A stretch of 64,000 nucleotides of DNA from Cenococcum geophilum 1.58 (Eukaryota; Ascomycota; Dothideomycetes; Gloniales; Gloniaceae). The stretch covers positions 1,178,001-1,242,000 of the forward strand of contig KV748216.1 of the NCBI GenBank assembly GCA_001692895.1, given 5' to 3'. The notes beneath the pieces are model-generated. The model saw nothing but the letters and a program-made list of their open reading frames with translations. It ran no database searches and was not told the origin of the DNA. Below, piece by piece: positions 1-10,454 of the stretch (positions within the stretch are counted from its first letter, which is position 1; each line of letters starts with the position of its first letter). Both the position numbers and the translations under genes were made by a program.

Positions 1-478
1 GCCATCTAAAAATGGCTAAGGACGAATATATAATTTAGTCCTCATACTTATTAATAGGTTTCTAAAGTACGTCCAATACCTTTCCGTTAATAAGATAATT
101 AATATATAAGCGCTAGCTAACCTAATTAAGGAGAAATGCTTTCTTAAAGTAGATTAGCCGCACTCTATTATTACTAATAGGGGCAGCGTCTTTATAAGCC
201 AGTACTGGTTAGACCTATGCTTCTATTTAAAGATAAACTACTATTATAGTATAGCTTTCTATTTATAAATAGATAGGTAAATAAAACGCCAGAATTAGGA
301 ACTAGAGTTTTACCTATAGATGTATTTAAACTACTAGTAAAATAACTAGTATAAGCTACTTCTATACACGGAGTACGTTTATAATTTAAAGTAATATGCG
401 TTGTATAAGTATGCACTAATCTAGATTACCTATAGCGTTTAACTATCTAGGTTTAATGGTATACCTAATAATTACTAG
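1..478. other. AT-rich sequence without recognisable gene
   Basis: This stretch is TpA-rich and has the RIP-like composition of the rest of the left part. A 74-residue open frame on the minus strand (192-416) has no domain I recognise and is most likely a chance or relic frame. The end of the window cuts whatever element lies to the left. Confidence 0.5.
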
Positions 479-483
479 CTAAG

Positions 484-644
484 TGTTACGGATTCCGGCC
501 TGGCGGCCCTTAGCAAGCCTTGGCACCTACAGTATATAAAGTACTAGTCCCTTTACACCTCTTTACACCTTCGTGCAATATCCTGTCGTATACTATAGTT
601 AATGCTACAATGTTTACAGAGCCTCCTAACCTCGTTCCGTGACA
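484..644 (+). repeat. Solo LTR (161 bp) with 5-bp target duplication
   Basis: The segment starts with TGTTACGGA and ends with TCCGTGACA, which are inverted copies with one mismatch and the TG...CA ends expected of an LTR. It is flanked by a perfect 5-bp direct repeat, CTAAG, at 479-483 and 645-649. A TATA-like string (GTATATAAAG) lies inside. No internal retroelement sequence adjoins it, so it is best read as a solo LTR left by LTR-LTR recombination. It has higher GC and fewer TpA than its surroundings, so it may be younger or less mutated. Its ends resemble those of the chromovirus LTR that follows, so the families may be related. Confidence 0.8.
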
Positions 645-711
645 CTAAGGCTATATAATTAGTTATAGGATCTTACTAGGAAGTCTAAGGACATTTACTA
701 AAAAGTATAAG

Positions 712-1132
712 TGTTACGGACGCTTTAAGTACGATGTTACGACTACTTGGAGAGGAGTCGGAAGAAGCTAGTTAGTTAATACAAGCACGGTCCAAGATGG
801 AACCCGTAGAACTATATGACGAGAAATAGTAGCCGAGGTCACATAAGGTGCTACGTAAGGAACGCGAGGAACAAAGGGAACTTACGTACCTTATATATAA
901 CACGTATATTACGTATAAGGAGGATTTTATAGGAGTACGGTTGTGTATTTAAGGACCCTTAGTCCCTACCTAGATAGTTCCTTCCTTATAGTAATTCTTA
1001 GAATATAATTGGAGTTAATCTGTTAGGCAACCACTCCACTAGTTATTATTACGTTATTAACTTACTTGTAATACCTATATACCTAGCCTATTAATAAGTC
1101 TACCGTAGTCCCTACTACAAGGCTCCGTTACA
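712..1132 (+). repeat. 5' LTR of the chromovirus
   Basis: It is collinear along its full 421 bp with 8299-8719. Differences seen are mostly C/T or G/A, for example TGTTACGG here against TATTACGG in the right copy. It keeps intact TG and CA ends, and TSD ATAAG precedes it. Confidence 0.9.
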
Positions 1133-1139
1133 TAATTAC

Positions 1140-4100
1140 TACCACGGTTACAGTTTTAATAAGTCAAACAACATACTACCAAAAGCAGCCACCACAACGC
1201 TATTAACAGCGGCAACTACGTTAGGATTAGGTAACGACACCAGTATAGCAGACACTAACTCACAACAACCTATAATAGTAGGACAGTTATAAGCAATAGT
1301 TAATTAGTTAACGGAAGATAATACAGCACTTAAAAATAGGATTAATGGGATAGAAGCAGCAAAGGTTAAGTTACCATTAATTAAAAGATTCTTAGAAGAG
1401 AGATTAAAGCTTAAAGGATTCCTTATATAAATACACTTTAAGGTTGCGCAAAAAGGAATAAAGCTGGTAATAACTATAGATTAAGTAGTATACGCAGGAT
1501 TATTTTTATTGGGAAGAGCACTTAAATAGTTTGAGCCTTACCTTATAGAGATATAAGTAAATAAAATGACAACAATAAATTAGGAAGTACGGTTTATATT
1601 TTTAAGCTAAAATAGATTTATAGAATAACTTATATAAATGTTTAGGGACCTAAAAGCAATAACTATAGTAAAAAGAAAACTTTAGGACCTAATATAACGA
1701 ACTTTAGTAATTAAGTATACAACATAATTCTAAACGCTAGCTATATAACTTAAGTGGAATAATAAGGCGCTTATAGCATAGTATAAACAGGAACTTAAGG
1801 CTAAAGTCTAGGACGTAATTATTCTAATAGAAAATGCGGACACCCTAAGGGAATTAATAAATTAAGCGATTAAAATTAATAATAGGATCTTCTAAAGGGA
1901 ACAGGCTAAAAGGGGCTAGGATAGAGTTCTATAGTTATATAAGACGCAGAATATACAACAACTAAAGCTAAATTAGAAACTATAGTATAGCGTAGAGCTA
2001 ATAGACCTAAGTAGTACTAAAGAAACCTATAAAAGATAGAGTAAGAAACTATAGAAACTTAAAGGTTAAGAATTAAGTAATTACAGGACTAAGGAGTATA
2101 GGCTAAACTAAGGATCTTAGCAGTAGAAGACGTTTGAGTGGACTCTATAATAAAAGTAATGGTTTAAAGAAGGAGCTTATATAAATTATAGAAAATAGGG
2201 TTATTTCGCCAGAGACTATAGAAGTAGTTAAAGTTATCACGCAGTAAAGGGAACTAGACTAGTAGTATGTAATACATATATATAGAGGGATAATAGTGCG
2301 CTATAAGGAACAAAAGAATATTTAATTAGAAGTTTTGCGTTTTATTATAATAACGTATACTAAATTTATAAAGACACTAAGTACAGTGTAAGCTATTAGC
2401 TATAGAAGCCAAAGTTAAGAGGATTTAAAGGAACTAAAGAGTTAAATAAAGAATAAGATCAACTCTATAAGCTAGATTAAGATATTACAGCAATATACGG
2501 ACAAAGATTAGTAATAATAATAATAGAGTTGGAGTACTTATTAATTAACAGCAACAAGGATAGTAAGGGAACTAATTAGGGGTATCTAAACCTTAATAAC
2601 GCAACAGAAGCAGAGACTGAGACCGCTATAGAGTAAGGTTTAGTAACGGGCATTATAACACCGTTAGATACGGCATCCATCGCTTTATAAGACGGAAGGA
2701 GTAATATCTAGAGATGATTAAGTAAGCAAACGACTGCTAGTGCTAGCTTACCACTTAATAAAGGCAAAAGGCTAAAGGCTTAAGATTTTTAAGAAGAGAT
2801 AAGAGACGACCAAGATTCTTAAGACAAGATAAGGTATGCTTAGAGGCCCACAACGGACAAAAACTAATAGAGTAGAGTAGTAGCTTAGTTTAAGAATATA
2901 TAAATAAGCTTAGGATAAGTGTTCCTAACAGTATAAGACTCTTAAGACGAGATAAGTGAGATCTAGGACTCTTAAAATAAGATAAGGATACTAGTAAAGC
3001 CTAGTTAGACTAAGGCTAGAGCGCAGCTTAAGAAAGAAGCAAGCTTAGGATTAAAGAATCTAAGGGATTAAGAATTTGGAGTATAAATTAGAACACCTAT
3101 AAGTAAGAGGCAAGGAGCTTCTTTATAGATTAGAGAATCTGCAATACAAACAGCAGTTAGGCTAGGAGATAGATATATAGACCCAGAGGACTTACTAGTT
3201 AAATAAGATATTTAGACTAAAGATTAAAAGTTTAATACTAAGATTAAGAAGCAAGAGGACTTTAAGGATTTACTTATAAAACGCGAAAAGAAAGAAACTA
3301 TAGAGGAATTCAGAGCGAGAATTACCTTATAGTAAGAACAGAAACTAGATAAGAGATCTAGTATATTAGGACGTATAAGGGACAGAGCACCTATATAAAG
3401 AATTATTAATAGGCTAAGAGTAGGCATACTAAAAGCCAAGTAGCTTACTAAACTGGAGAGTAAAGAGGATCTAGGGATTCCTACTAGGTTTAAAGAACGA
3501 CATATAAAGGGCTGTTATAACGTAGTAATAAGAAGATACTTCCTTATAAATAGACCGTATATACTTTAACAGCTATACTAAAAGTGGTATAGGCAACAAC
3601 ATAATAATAAGTGGGAAGATTTCTATATGTAGTTAGACGAGAAAGTTATCTAAGACCACCTAATTACGGAAAAAGCAATAAATCATATTAAGGGAGCCTT
3701 AATTATAATATTAAAGGATCTAAAGAAATAATCAGAGGACTAAAAAAGTAAGAGACGTATCTTAGTACCTACAAATAAAGTTATAACATTTAGATTAGCA
3801 TAATAAAGGTTTAAACTTAAGGACAAAGACAAGCTAAGAGTTAACCTAAAGCACCTAGCACATTACACGCTATTATAGATTATATATATAGACAATATAT
3901 ATAAAATATATAAGAATCTAAAAGAAAAGAATCGGAAATACCCTATAAGGATATACTAGATAGTAGATAAATAATAGTATAGAAATACTAAGTACCTACA
4001 CGGATAGTATCCAGCAGAAGTCTAAGAGGAAGGAGATTTAATACTTTAACCAGGAAGATTCCTTACGGAAGAATACTTAGATAGATAAAAATGGTGGAAA

Positions 4101-7100
4101 TGTCTAGAGAATACCTATCTATAGTATATTAATAATAAAAAGCGAACTAGGCATTAGCTAAAGAATAAGCTAAGTATAACAGAATTAAGCAGCCAATAGT
4201 TAGGAAAAGTAGAGGCCTATAGGACTAAAGGGAGCCAGTAGTAGAGCCTTAGACCCTTAAAGGAATTTAAGGACAACACCTAAACCTAAGAATTAAATAG
4301 CAAGATTAACAGTTTAAAGTATTAGTAGATAGTAGAGTAATAAGGAACTATATCTTACTAATAGCAGTTAAAAGGATAGGGATACCATATAGGCAGAAAG
4401 AGTACCCCTACCTATTAGTAATAATTTTAGAAGATCTAATAGCCTATAGAGGAGGCGTTATTAATCTTAAAATAGGACCAATTTGGATAACCATTAAGGG
4501 AAGATAAGTTAAGATGTCTTTTAATATATTACCATTAGGGAATAATAAGGCAGTATTAGGAATGCCTTAGTTATAGAAATATAATCTAAAGATCAATTAG
4601 GTTATAGGTTAGGTTAATATTAGAGATATATAATAACGCAAAACGTAATAATAAACTAAGATAGTATGGTACTAAGTTAGAGCGATATATAAGGAGACTA
4701 ATTAAGGATTAAGCTATATACCAAAAAGATACCACAAATATAGCAAGAAGCTATAGTTACCAGAAAGTAAAAAGCTGTTAGATTATATAGTATAGGACTA
4801 TAAGATAGAGCTAGAACCGGGAATAAGTCTAAGGTTTTACCTAACTTATAAGTTAACAGAAAAAGAGTCATAAGCACTTAAGGAGTTTGTTTAGGAAAAT
4901 CTTCAAAAAGAATACATTAGACTATTATAGTTATTAGCAGGATATCTAGTACTATTCGTACTAAAGAAGAATAGAAAACTTAGGCTATACATTAACTATA
5001 GATAGTTAAACAGCATCACCAGAAAGGATAGGTATTCTTTACCCTTAATTAGCGAAATCTAAGACAGGATTAGTAATGTATAAATCTTTACGAAGATAGA
5101 TCTAAGATAGGCGTACTATTAGATTAGAATTAAGGAAGGCGACAAATAGAAAGTAGCTTTTAGGTTAAAGAAAGGACTATATAAACTATTAGTTATACAA
5201 TTCGGGCTTACAAACATACTAGCGATATTTTAGAAGCGCATTAATAATATATTAAAAGAACATTTAGATGAATTTGTTATAGTATACCTTAACGATATTA
5301 TTATCTACTTAATAAGTAAGGAAAAACATGGAGAACACGTTAAATAGGTCTTAAAGAGACTATAAGAAGAATAGATGCTAGTAGCAATTAAAAAATACAA
5401 GTTCTTTACTAGAAAGACTAATTTTATTAGATTTATTATTAAACCAGGCCAACTTAGTATAGATCCTAAGAAAATTAAGGCTATAGTAAATTAGTAAGAA
5501 CTAGAGAATATAATACAGTTAAGGTTATTCCTAGGGTTCTATAATTACTATAAAAGGTTTATAGCTTAATAGTTAAAGGATATTAAGCCACTTATAAGAT
5601 TAATAAAGAAGGAAAAACTATAGATATAGGGAGAGGAATAAAAGGAACTATTTAAGAAAATTAAATAGTTGTTCACCTAGGAGCCAGTTCTTAAAATCTA
5701 TTAACTATAGTTAGAGACAGTAGTTGAAACGGATGCATTAGACTATATACTAGGAGTGTACTTTCTATAGAAATATAAGGATAGATAGCACCTAGTGGTA
5801 TACTATAGTTAAAAGATAATACTATTAGAACTAAACTATGACATCTATAATAAGGAGTTGTTAGGTATAGTTATAGCACTAAAGAAATAGAGATTATTCT
5901 TACAAGGCACAGAAAAACTATTTATAGTTAAGATGGATTATAAGAACCTAACGGGGTTCCTAATAACAAAAGAACTTAATTATAGATAAGTTAGATGGGC
6001 AGAGATGCTTATAGAATACTATTTTAAGATTTAGTATACTAAGGGCACAGAGAATGCACGAGCAGATACTTTAAGCAGAAAGGTTAAACTATAAAATAAT
6101 GAAAAGCTATTAGGGGCTTTATTGCGAAAAGATACAGATAGATTAATTAGGTATAATTATCTAAAGATTACAGTAATATAAGAAAAGAAAACCCACAAAT
6201 TACTAGAGAGTGATTAGATATAAAAGATCCTAGATATATAAATAGAGGATCTAAACTTAAAGTAGTACGAAAATTAAAAAGCGATATATGTACCAAGATT
6301 TATTATAAAGGAGTTTATTAAGTTATTTTATAAAGAACTAACTTAAGGATATAACGGAGCTATAGGCCTAGTATTAAGACTTTAAGAGGAGTATATTATT
6401 AATAGAATCTAAAAACTAGCTAGGTAAGTTATAAAAGAATATCTAAATTGCTAAAGGAATAAACTAATAAGGTATAAGCCATATAGAGAGCTACAACTTA
6501 TTAAAATACTAGAGAGACTATAGGAGGTTATATTATAGGACTTTATTATTAAGTTACTAAAGTTAAAAAACCCTATTACCGGATAAGATTATAACGCGAT
6601 TTTAGTAATAATAGATAAGCTTATAAAGTAGGGGTACTTTATAATATACATAGAAGGAATATTAGCGGAAGATATTACTAAAATCTATATTAAAGAAGTG
6701 TTTATAAGATATAGAGCACTAAGCAAGATTATATCGGATAGAGATCTAAGATTTATAGTAGTATTTTAGGAAGTGTTCTTAGTAAAGTAAGGAGTTTAAG
6801 TAGCAACTTCTACTGTATATTATCTATAAACAGACGGTTAAACGGAAAGATTAAATTAGACACTAGAACAGTATCTAAGGCATTATATTAATTATATATA
6901 GAATAATTAGGTATTGCTATTACCAGTTATATAGTTTATATATAATATAACACCATAAAAAGGAATAGGCATATTACTATTTAAGGCGAATTACGGATAT
7001 AAGCTAAGAACCTTATTATTACTACGTTAAGTAAAGAAAATAAGTAGTATAGCTAAGCAAAGAATAAAGAGTTTAATAAATCTTTATGCAGACCTTACGG

Positions 7101-7600
7101 AAACAGCTAAGGTGGTATAGTAAAGGATGAAAAAGTACTACGATGCTAAGAGATCTAAGGGACCAGATCTTAAGGAGGGGGATAAAGTATAGCTACTATA
7201 TAAAAATTTTAAGAGTTAACGACTAAGTAAGAAGTTGGACTACGTTAAACTAAGACCTTTTAAAATTATATAAAGAATTTTACTGGTTATATTTAAGTTA
7301 AACCTACCAGCTAGAATAAAGATCTACCCTATATAGTATATCATAATGCTAGAGCTAGTATACGGGAATATTAAGCTACTAATTTACGAAGTAGACACGT
7401 ATAAAGGATAAGAAGAAGATAAATAGTAAGTTTTAAAGATTGTTAGTTATAAGGACGTAGATAATAAAATATGGTATAAAGTAAAGTAGATAGGCTATAA
7501 CAAGACTACCTAGGAGCTACTAGAGAACCTAAAAAACGCTATAGGAAAGGTACAGGAGTATTAGAAGAGAAAAGGTTAGGTAATATTAATAAGGAAGAAT
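1140..7600 (+). pseudogene. Decayed gag-pol polyprotein of the chromovirus
   Basis: The plus strand can be read as a Ty3/gypsy polyprotein with many TAG/TAA stops. The gag zinc knuckle lies at about 2170-2225, where the Cys and His ligands (C-x2-C-x4-H-x4-C) have all become Tyr (TGY/CAY to TAY) while the GYFARDY context remains. The aspartic protease is at about 4310-4620, with VDSRVIRNYI in place of a DSG-type active site. Reverse transcriptase is at about 4810-5490, with YLNDIIIY for the YLDD box at about 5282-5309. RNase H is at about 5700-6080 (ends ...ARADTLSRK). Integrase is at about 6290-6950, with FIIKLLKLKNPITG and the SDRDLRF box. A C-terminal chromodomain lies near 7440-7560. Reading frames persist over hundreds of codons, so point mutation rather than indels killed it. 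Confidence 0.9.
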
Positions 7601-7639
7601 TACTAAAGAACGAGTTACCTAAGGGGGACCTAGGAAGAG

Positions 7640-8190
7640 CGACTGCTAAATTACTCGGAGTTGTTTCCTTCTTTATTAGAAGAGAATCTATTCTTTTATT
7701 ACTAAGTTCCTATAAACCTTATTCTATAAGTTTCCACTTCTTAAAATAAACCTTCTTACGCACTTTCTTAAGACGAAGTAGATAGGTAGACGCCGTAATA
7801 CGAGTATCTAAGGCCTTCTGTTCCGCATCCTAAGAATACTTAAGCTTAATAAGGGCCTACGCTAGGTTACTATTAAGCTTCGCAGTAGTAGATTAAATAT
7901 AAGACCCTATAATAAATTACTTAGGAAACTTAGAGACTATTAAGAGTTATAAGGCGCGTATACTTAGCGTTAGAAGTAGAGCAAACATCGCAAGACGATT
8001 AAATGTTTACTTTAGTGCACTCTAAATAAAAGAAGGGTTGCCGAGATAAGGGACTCGCCAACATAACGTATACTAGCCCCTCTTTTAAGCAATAAGAATA
8101 TAGAGATAGCATTATTTTACTAAGTAATAATATTACAGTAATAGTGCGAGTATAACGTTGCGCGTATAAAGAAGAAGAAGCTTTAGGCAT
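7640..8190 (-). pseudogene. Antisense Cys-rich/coiled-coil frame at the 3' end of the chromovirus
   Basis: On the strand opposite to gag-pol, between chromodomain and 3' LTR, an open frame of 63 codons starts at 8190 and continues after one stop. It contains Cys-bearing pieces (YSYC, ECTKVNI, then SSCDVC) followed, after a frame change, by a Lys/Leu-rich stretch (KLKYS, LRLKKVRKKVYFKKW) that looks like a basic coiled coil ending near 7640. Small proteins with a Cys-rich start and a charged coiled coil are often predicted beside fungal gypsy elements, so I read this as an accessory antisense ORF. That link is from general knowledge, not from a search. It could also be captured host sequence. 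It is disrupted by stops and at least one frame change. Confidence 0.5.
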
Positions 8191-8298
8191 TATAAGTAAT
8201 AATATTAACTAAATTAATTAGATGGATATTATACCTCTAGTAAACAACTTAGAGATACTAGGTATCTTTAAGGACGAAGATAAAGAAAAGGGAGATGG

Positions 8299-8719
8299 TA
8301 TTACGGACGCTTTAAGTACGATATTACAACTACTTAGAGAGGAGTTAGAAGAAGCTAGTTAGTTAATATAAGCACGGTCTAGAATGGAACCCGTAGAACT
8401 ATATAACGAGGAATAGTAGCTAAGGTCACATAAGGTGCTACGTAAGGAACGCGAGGAATGAAGGGAACTTATATACCTTACGTATAACACGTATATTACG
8501 TATAAGGAGGATTTTATAAAAGTACGGTTATATATTTAAGGACCCTTAGTCCCTACCTAGATAGTTTCTTCCTTATAGTAATTCTTAGAATATAATTAGA
8601 GTTAATCTGTTGGGCAACTACTCCACTAGTTGTTATTACGTTGTTAACTTACTTGCAATACCTATATACCTAGCCCATTAACGAGTCTACCGTAGTCCCT
8701 ACTACAAGGCTCCGTTATA
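8299..8719 (+). repeat. 3' LTR of the chromovirus
   Basis: It has the same length as the 5' LTR. Its ends are TATTACGG and CCGTTATA, that is, TG and CA both changed to TA, as RIP at CpA/TpG would do. TSD ATAAG follows at 8720-8724. Confidence 0.9.
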
Positions 8720-8876
8720 ATAAGGATACCTCTAGGAATAGGAGGAGTAATAAAAGTATGTAAAGTAGAGCCTATAGGATGCTTAGGAGTAGTAGAGACT
8801 CTAGTATAACCGTAAACACTAAGATAAGTATTTCGGAGTAGGCGACGAGGTTTTATTACGTTTAACAAATATTAAG

Positions 8877-9240
8877 ACCTATTAACTATTAAAGAAGCTT
8901 AATATAGGATACCTAGGTCCCTTCTAAGTTAAGGAACAAATTAGTAAGCTAGCCTACTATCTCTAGCTACCCCTATCTATAGCCTATATATATCTAGTGT
9001 TTTATATAAACCTACTAGATCTATAGTATAAACTACCGCTAGAAAAGAACTTCCGTCTAGGCCTAATTAAACACCCTAAGGTAGTAGGCGAGTAGTATAA
9101 GGTTAAAGCTATACTACGCTATAAGTCTATTAAGAACAAGCTTTAATTTAAAGTTAAATAGCTAAACTGGCCTACTAAGGACTCTATATAGGAACTAGAG
9201 GATTACCTTAATTATTATAAGGATATTCTAAAAGAATATT
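8877..9240 (+). pseudogene. Integrase C-terminus and chromodomain of a second chromovirus
   Basis: The plus strand reads GYLGPF-stop-VKEQISKLAYYL and then VFYINLLDL, matching the C-terminal GPF/Y module of Ty3/gypsy integrases. About 130 bp later comes a chromodomain (stop-LNWPTKDSI-stop-ELEDYL). The two Trp residues that normally form the aromatic cage and core are TAG here, as TGG-to-TAG mutation predicts. The rest of the element is not seen. The 712-8719 element probably inserted into or beside it. Sequence from 9240 to about 9430 may be its 3' untranslated part. Confidence 0.75.
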
Positions 9241-9430
9241 AGGACTAAGGTCCACAATCTGCAAATCATAGAAAGTGCTTTAATACTACGGTATTATCGC
9301 GACCTATAAAGAAAGCTCGCGAAAAGAGTAAATGGGTTAAATCGGATATGGAATAGATAAGCTTTAGAAACTATAAGGATTAGGGCTATAGCCTAAAATA
9401 GAACTAGTCCTTAGCCTTTTTATATATATA

Positions 9431-9965
9431 GCATAGAATTAATAGGGCATTTTGCTAGAATTGTATACCTATTAATTGATTTATACTAGGAATATTATTC
9501 CTAGGGCTTTTAAGCCCTTTCTAAAAGCCTTCTAAGGCCTTTCTAAGTACCTAATTAAGGTCCTTAATTGCTACTATCTATAAGAATAAATCCTAAATGC
9601 CTAATCTAAAAAGCCACTATGCCTTATCCTTAGGAGTAGGATTAGTATCTATTGGCCCTCTAAGGGATGACTAACAAGAATGAAATCTAGACCCCTTAGT
9701 AAAGGTATAGGTAGGCATAAAAATAGGGGTAGGATAATAAGGTGTAGCTAAAGTAGAGATTATTAAACGCTTAATACTAATATTAGGTCTAAACTAATAC
9801 TAATAAAGCTCTTAAAAAGTAAGCTTATAATTAATAAAGATACGCTTAAGCCTAGAATAAATAGAGATATTAGCTGGCTGGTATAGTCTAGAACCACTAA
9901 GACCTTACTATAGTAACTATTAGTTACCTATTCGCTAGGTAACTAAAGGGTAACCTACCTAATAC
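9431..9965. other. AT-rich spacer without recognisable gene
   Basis: No frame with domain character is visible on either strand. Around 9485-9560 there are short imperfect repeats of AAGGCCTT-like and CCTTCTAAG-like motifs. The 3' end holds the AATAC target site of the copia element. Confidence 0.4.
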
Positions 9966-10138
9966 TATTAGATAATCTGTATTCTCTAGAGGCGTAGACC
10001 GTGCACGAGTCACGTGTATTGTAAACCTCTTCATCTAAGCCCGAGGGCCCTAGGTCCAAGGTCAATGAACCTCAAGACAAGATCATTAATCAATTAACCC
10101 ATTTCATCAATAAACAGCTTAATACGAGCTTCGTGACA
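9966..10138 (+). repeat. 5' LTR of the copia element
   Basis: 173 bp, collinear with 15509-15681. It keeps many CA/TG dinucleotides that are TA in the right copy, so RIP density differs between the two ends. The right copy has the intact TGTTAG start, while this copy reads TATTAG. Confidence 0.88.
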
Positions 10139-10454
10139 GTTATAAGCCTAGTCCGCCAACACAAGAAGCTTTTCAGCTATTACTTAATCATTTGAAGAAA
10201 TTCTACCTCATCGTCAGACTCTGACACCTCATCGTCACAAGACGACCCTGATTAAAATCCTACCTCAATTATCACAAGACGAGATTCCACGAGATTCTAC
10301 GAGGTTCCACCTTAATCGTCAAAGGACGATCCTAACGACAAGGACGATCCTGACGATAAGGACGATTCTAATAATAAGGACGATCCTGTGACAAGGACGA
10401 TCCTAACAATAAATTCCATCTCAATTCCCATCTACCTATTAGTTAAATGACTCC

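Larger units (their letters stand above)
712..8719 (+). mobile_element. Ty3/gypsy chromovirus, full length, RIP-inactivated
   Basis: Two 421-bp direct repeats bound the element (712-1132 and 8299-8719). Their ends were TGTTACGG/CCGTTACA, with TpA changes in the right copy. A perfect ATAAG target duplication flanks it (707-711 and 8720-8724). The internal part encodes, in order, gag with zinc knuckle, aspartic protease, reverse transcriptase, RNase H, integrase and chromodomain, which is the Ty3/gypsy order. An extra reading frame runs on the opposite strand between the chromodomain and the 3' LTR. Stops are spread through all domains, so it cannot move on its own. The element is nested: both flanks belong to older repeat sequence. 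Confidence 0.93.
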
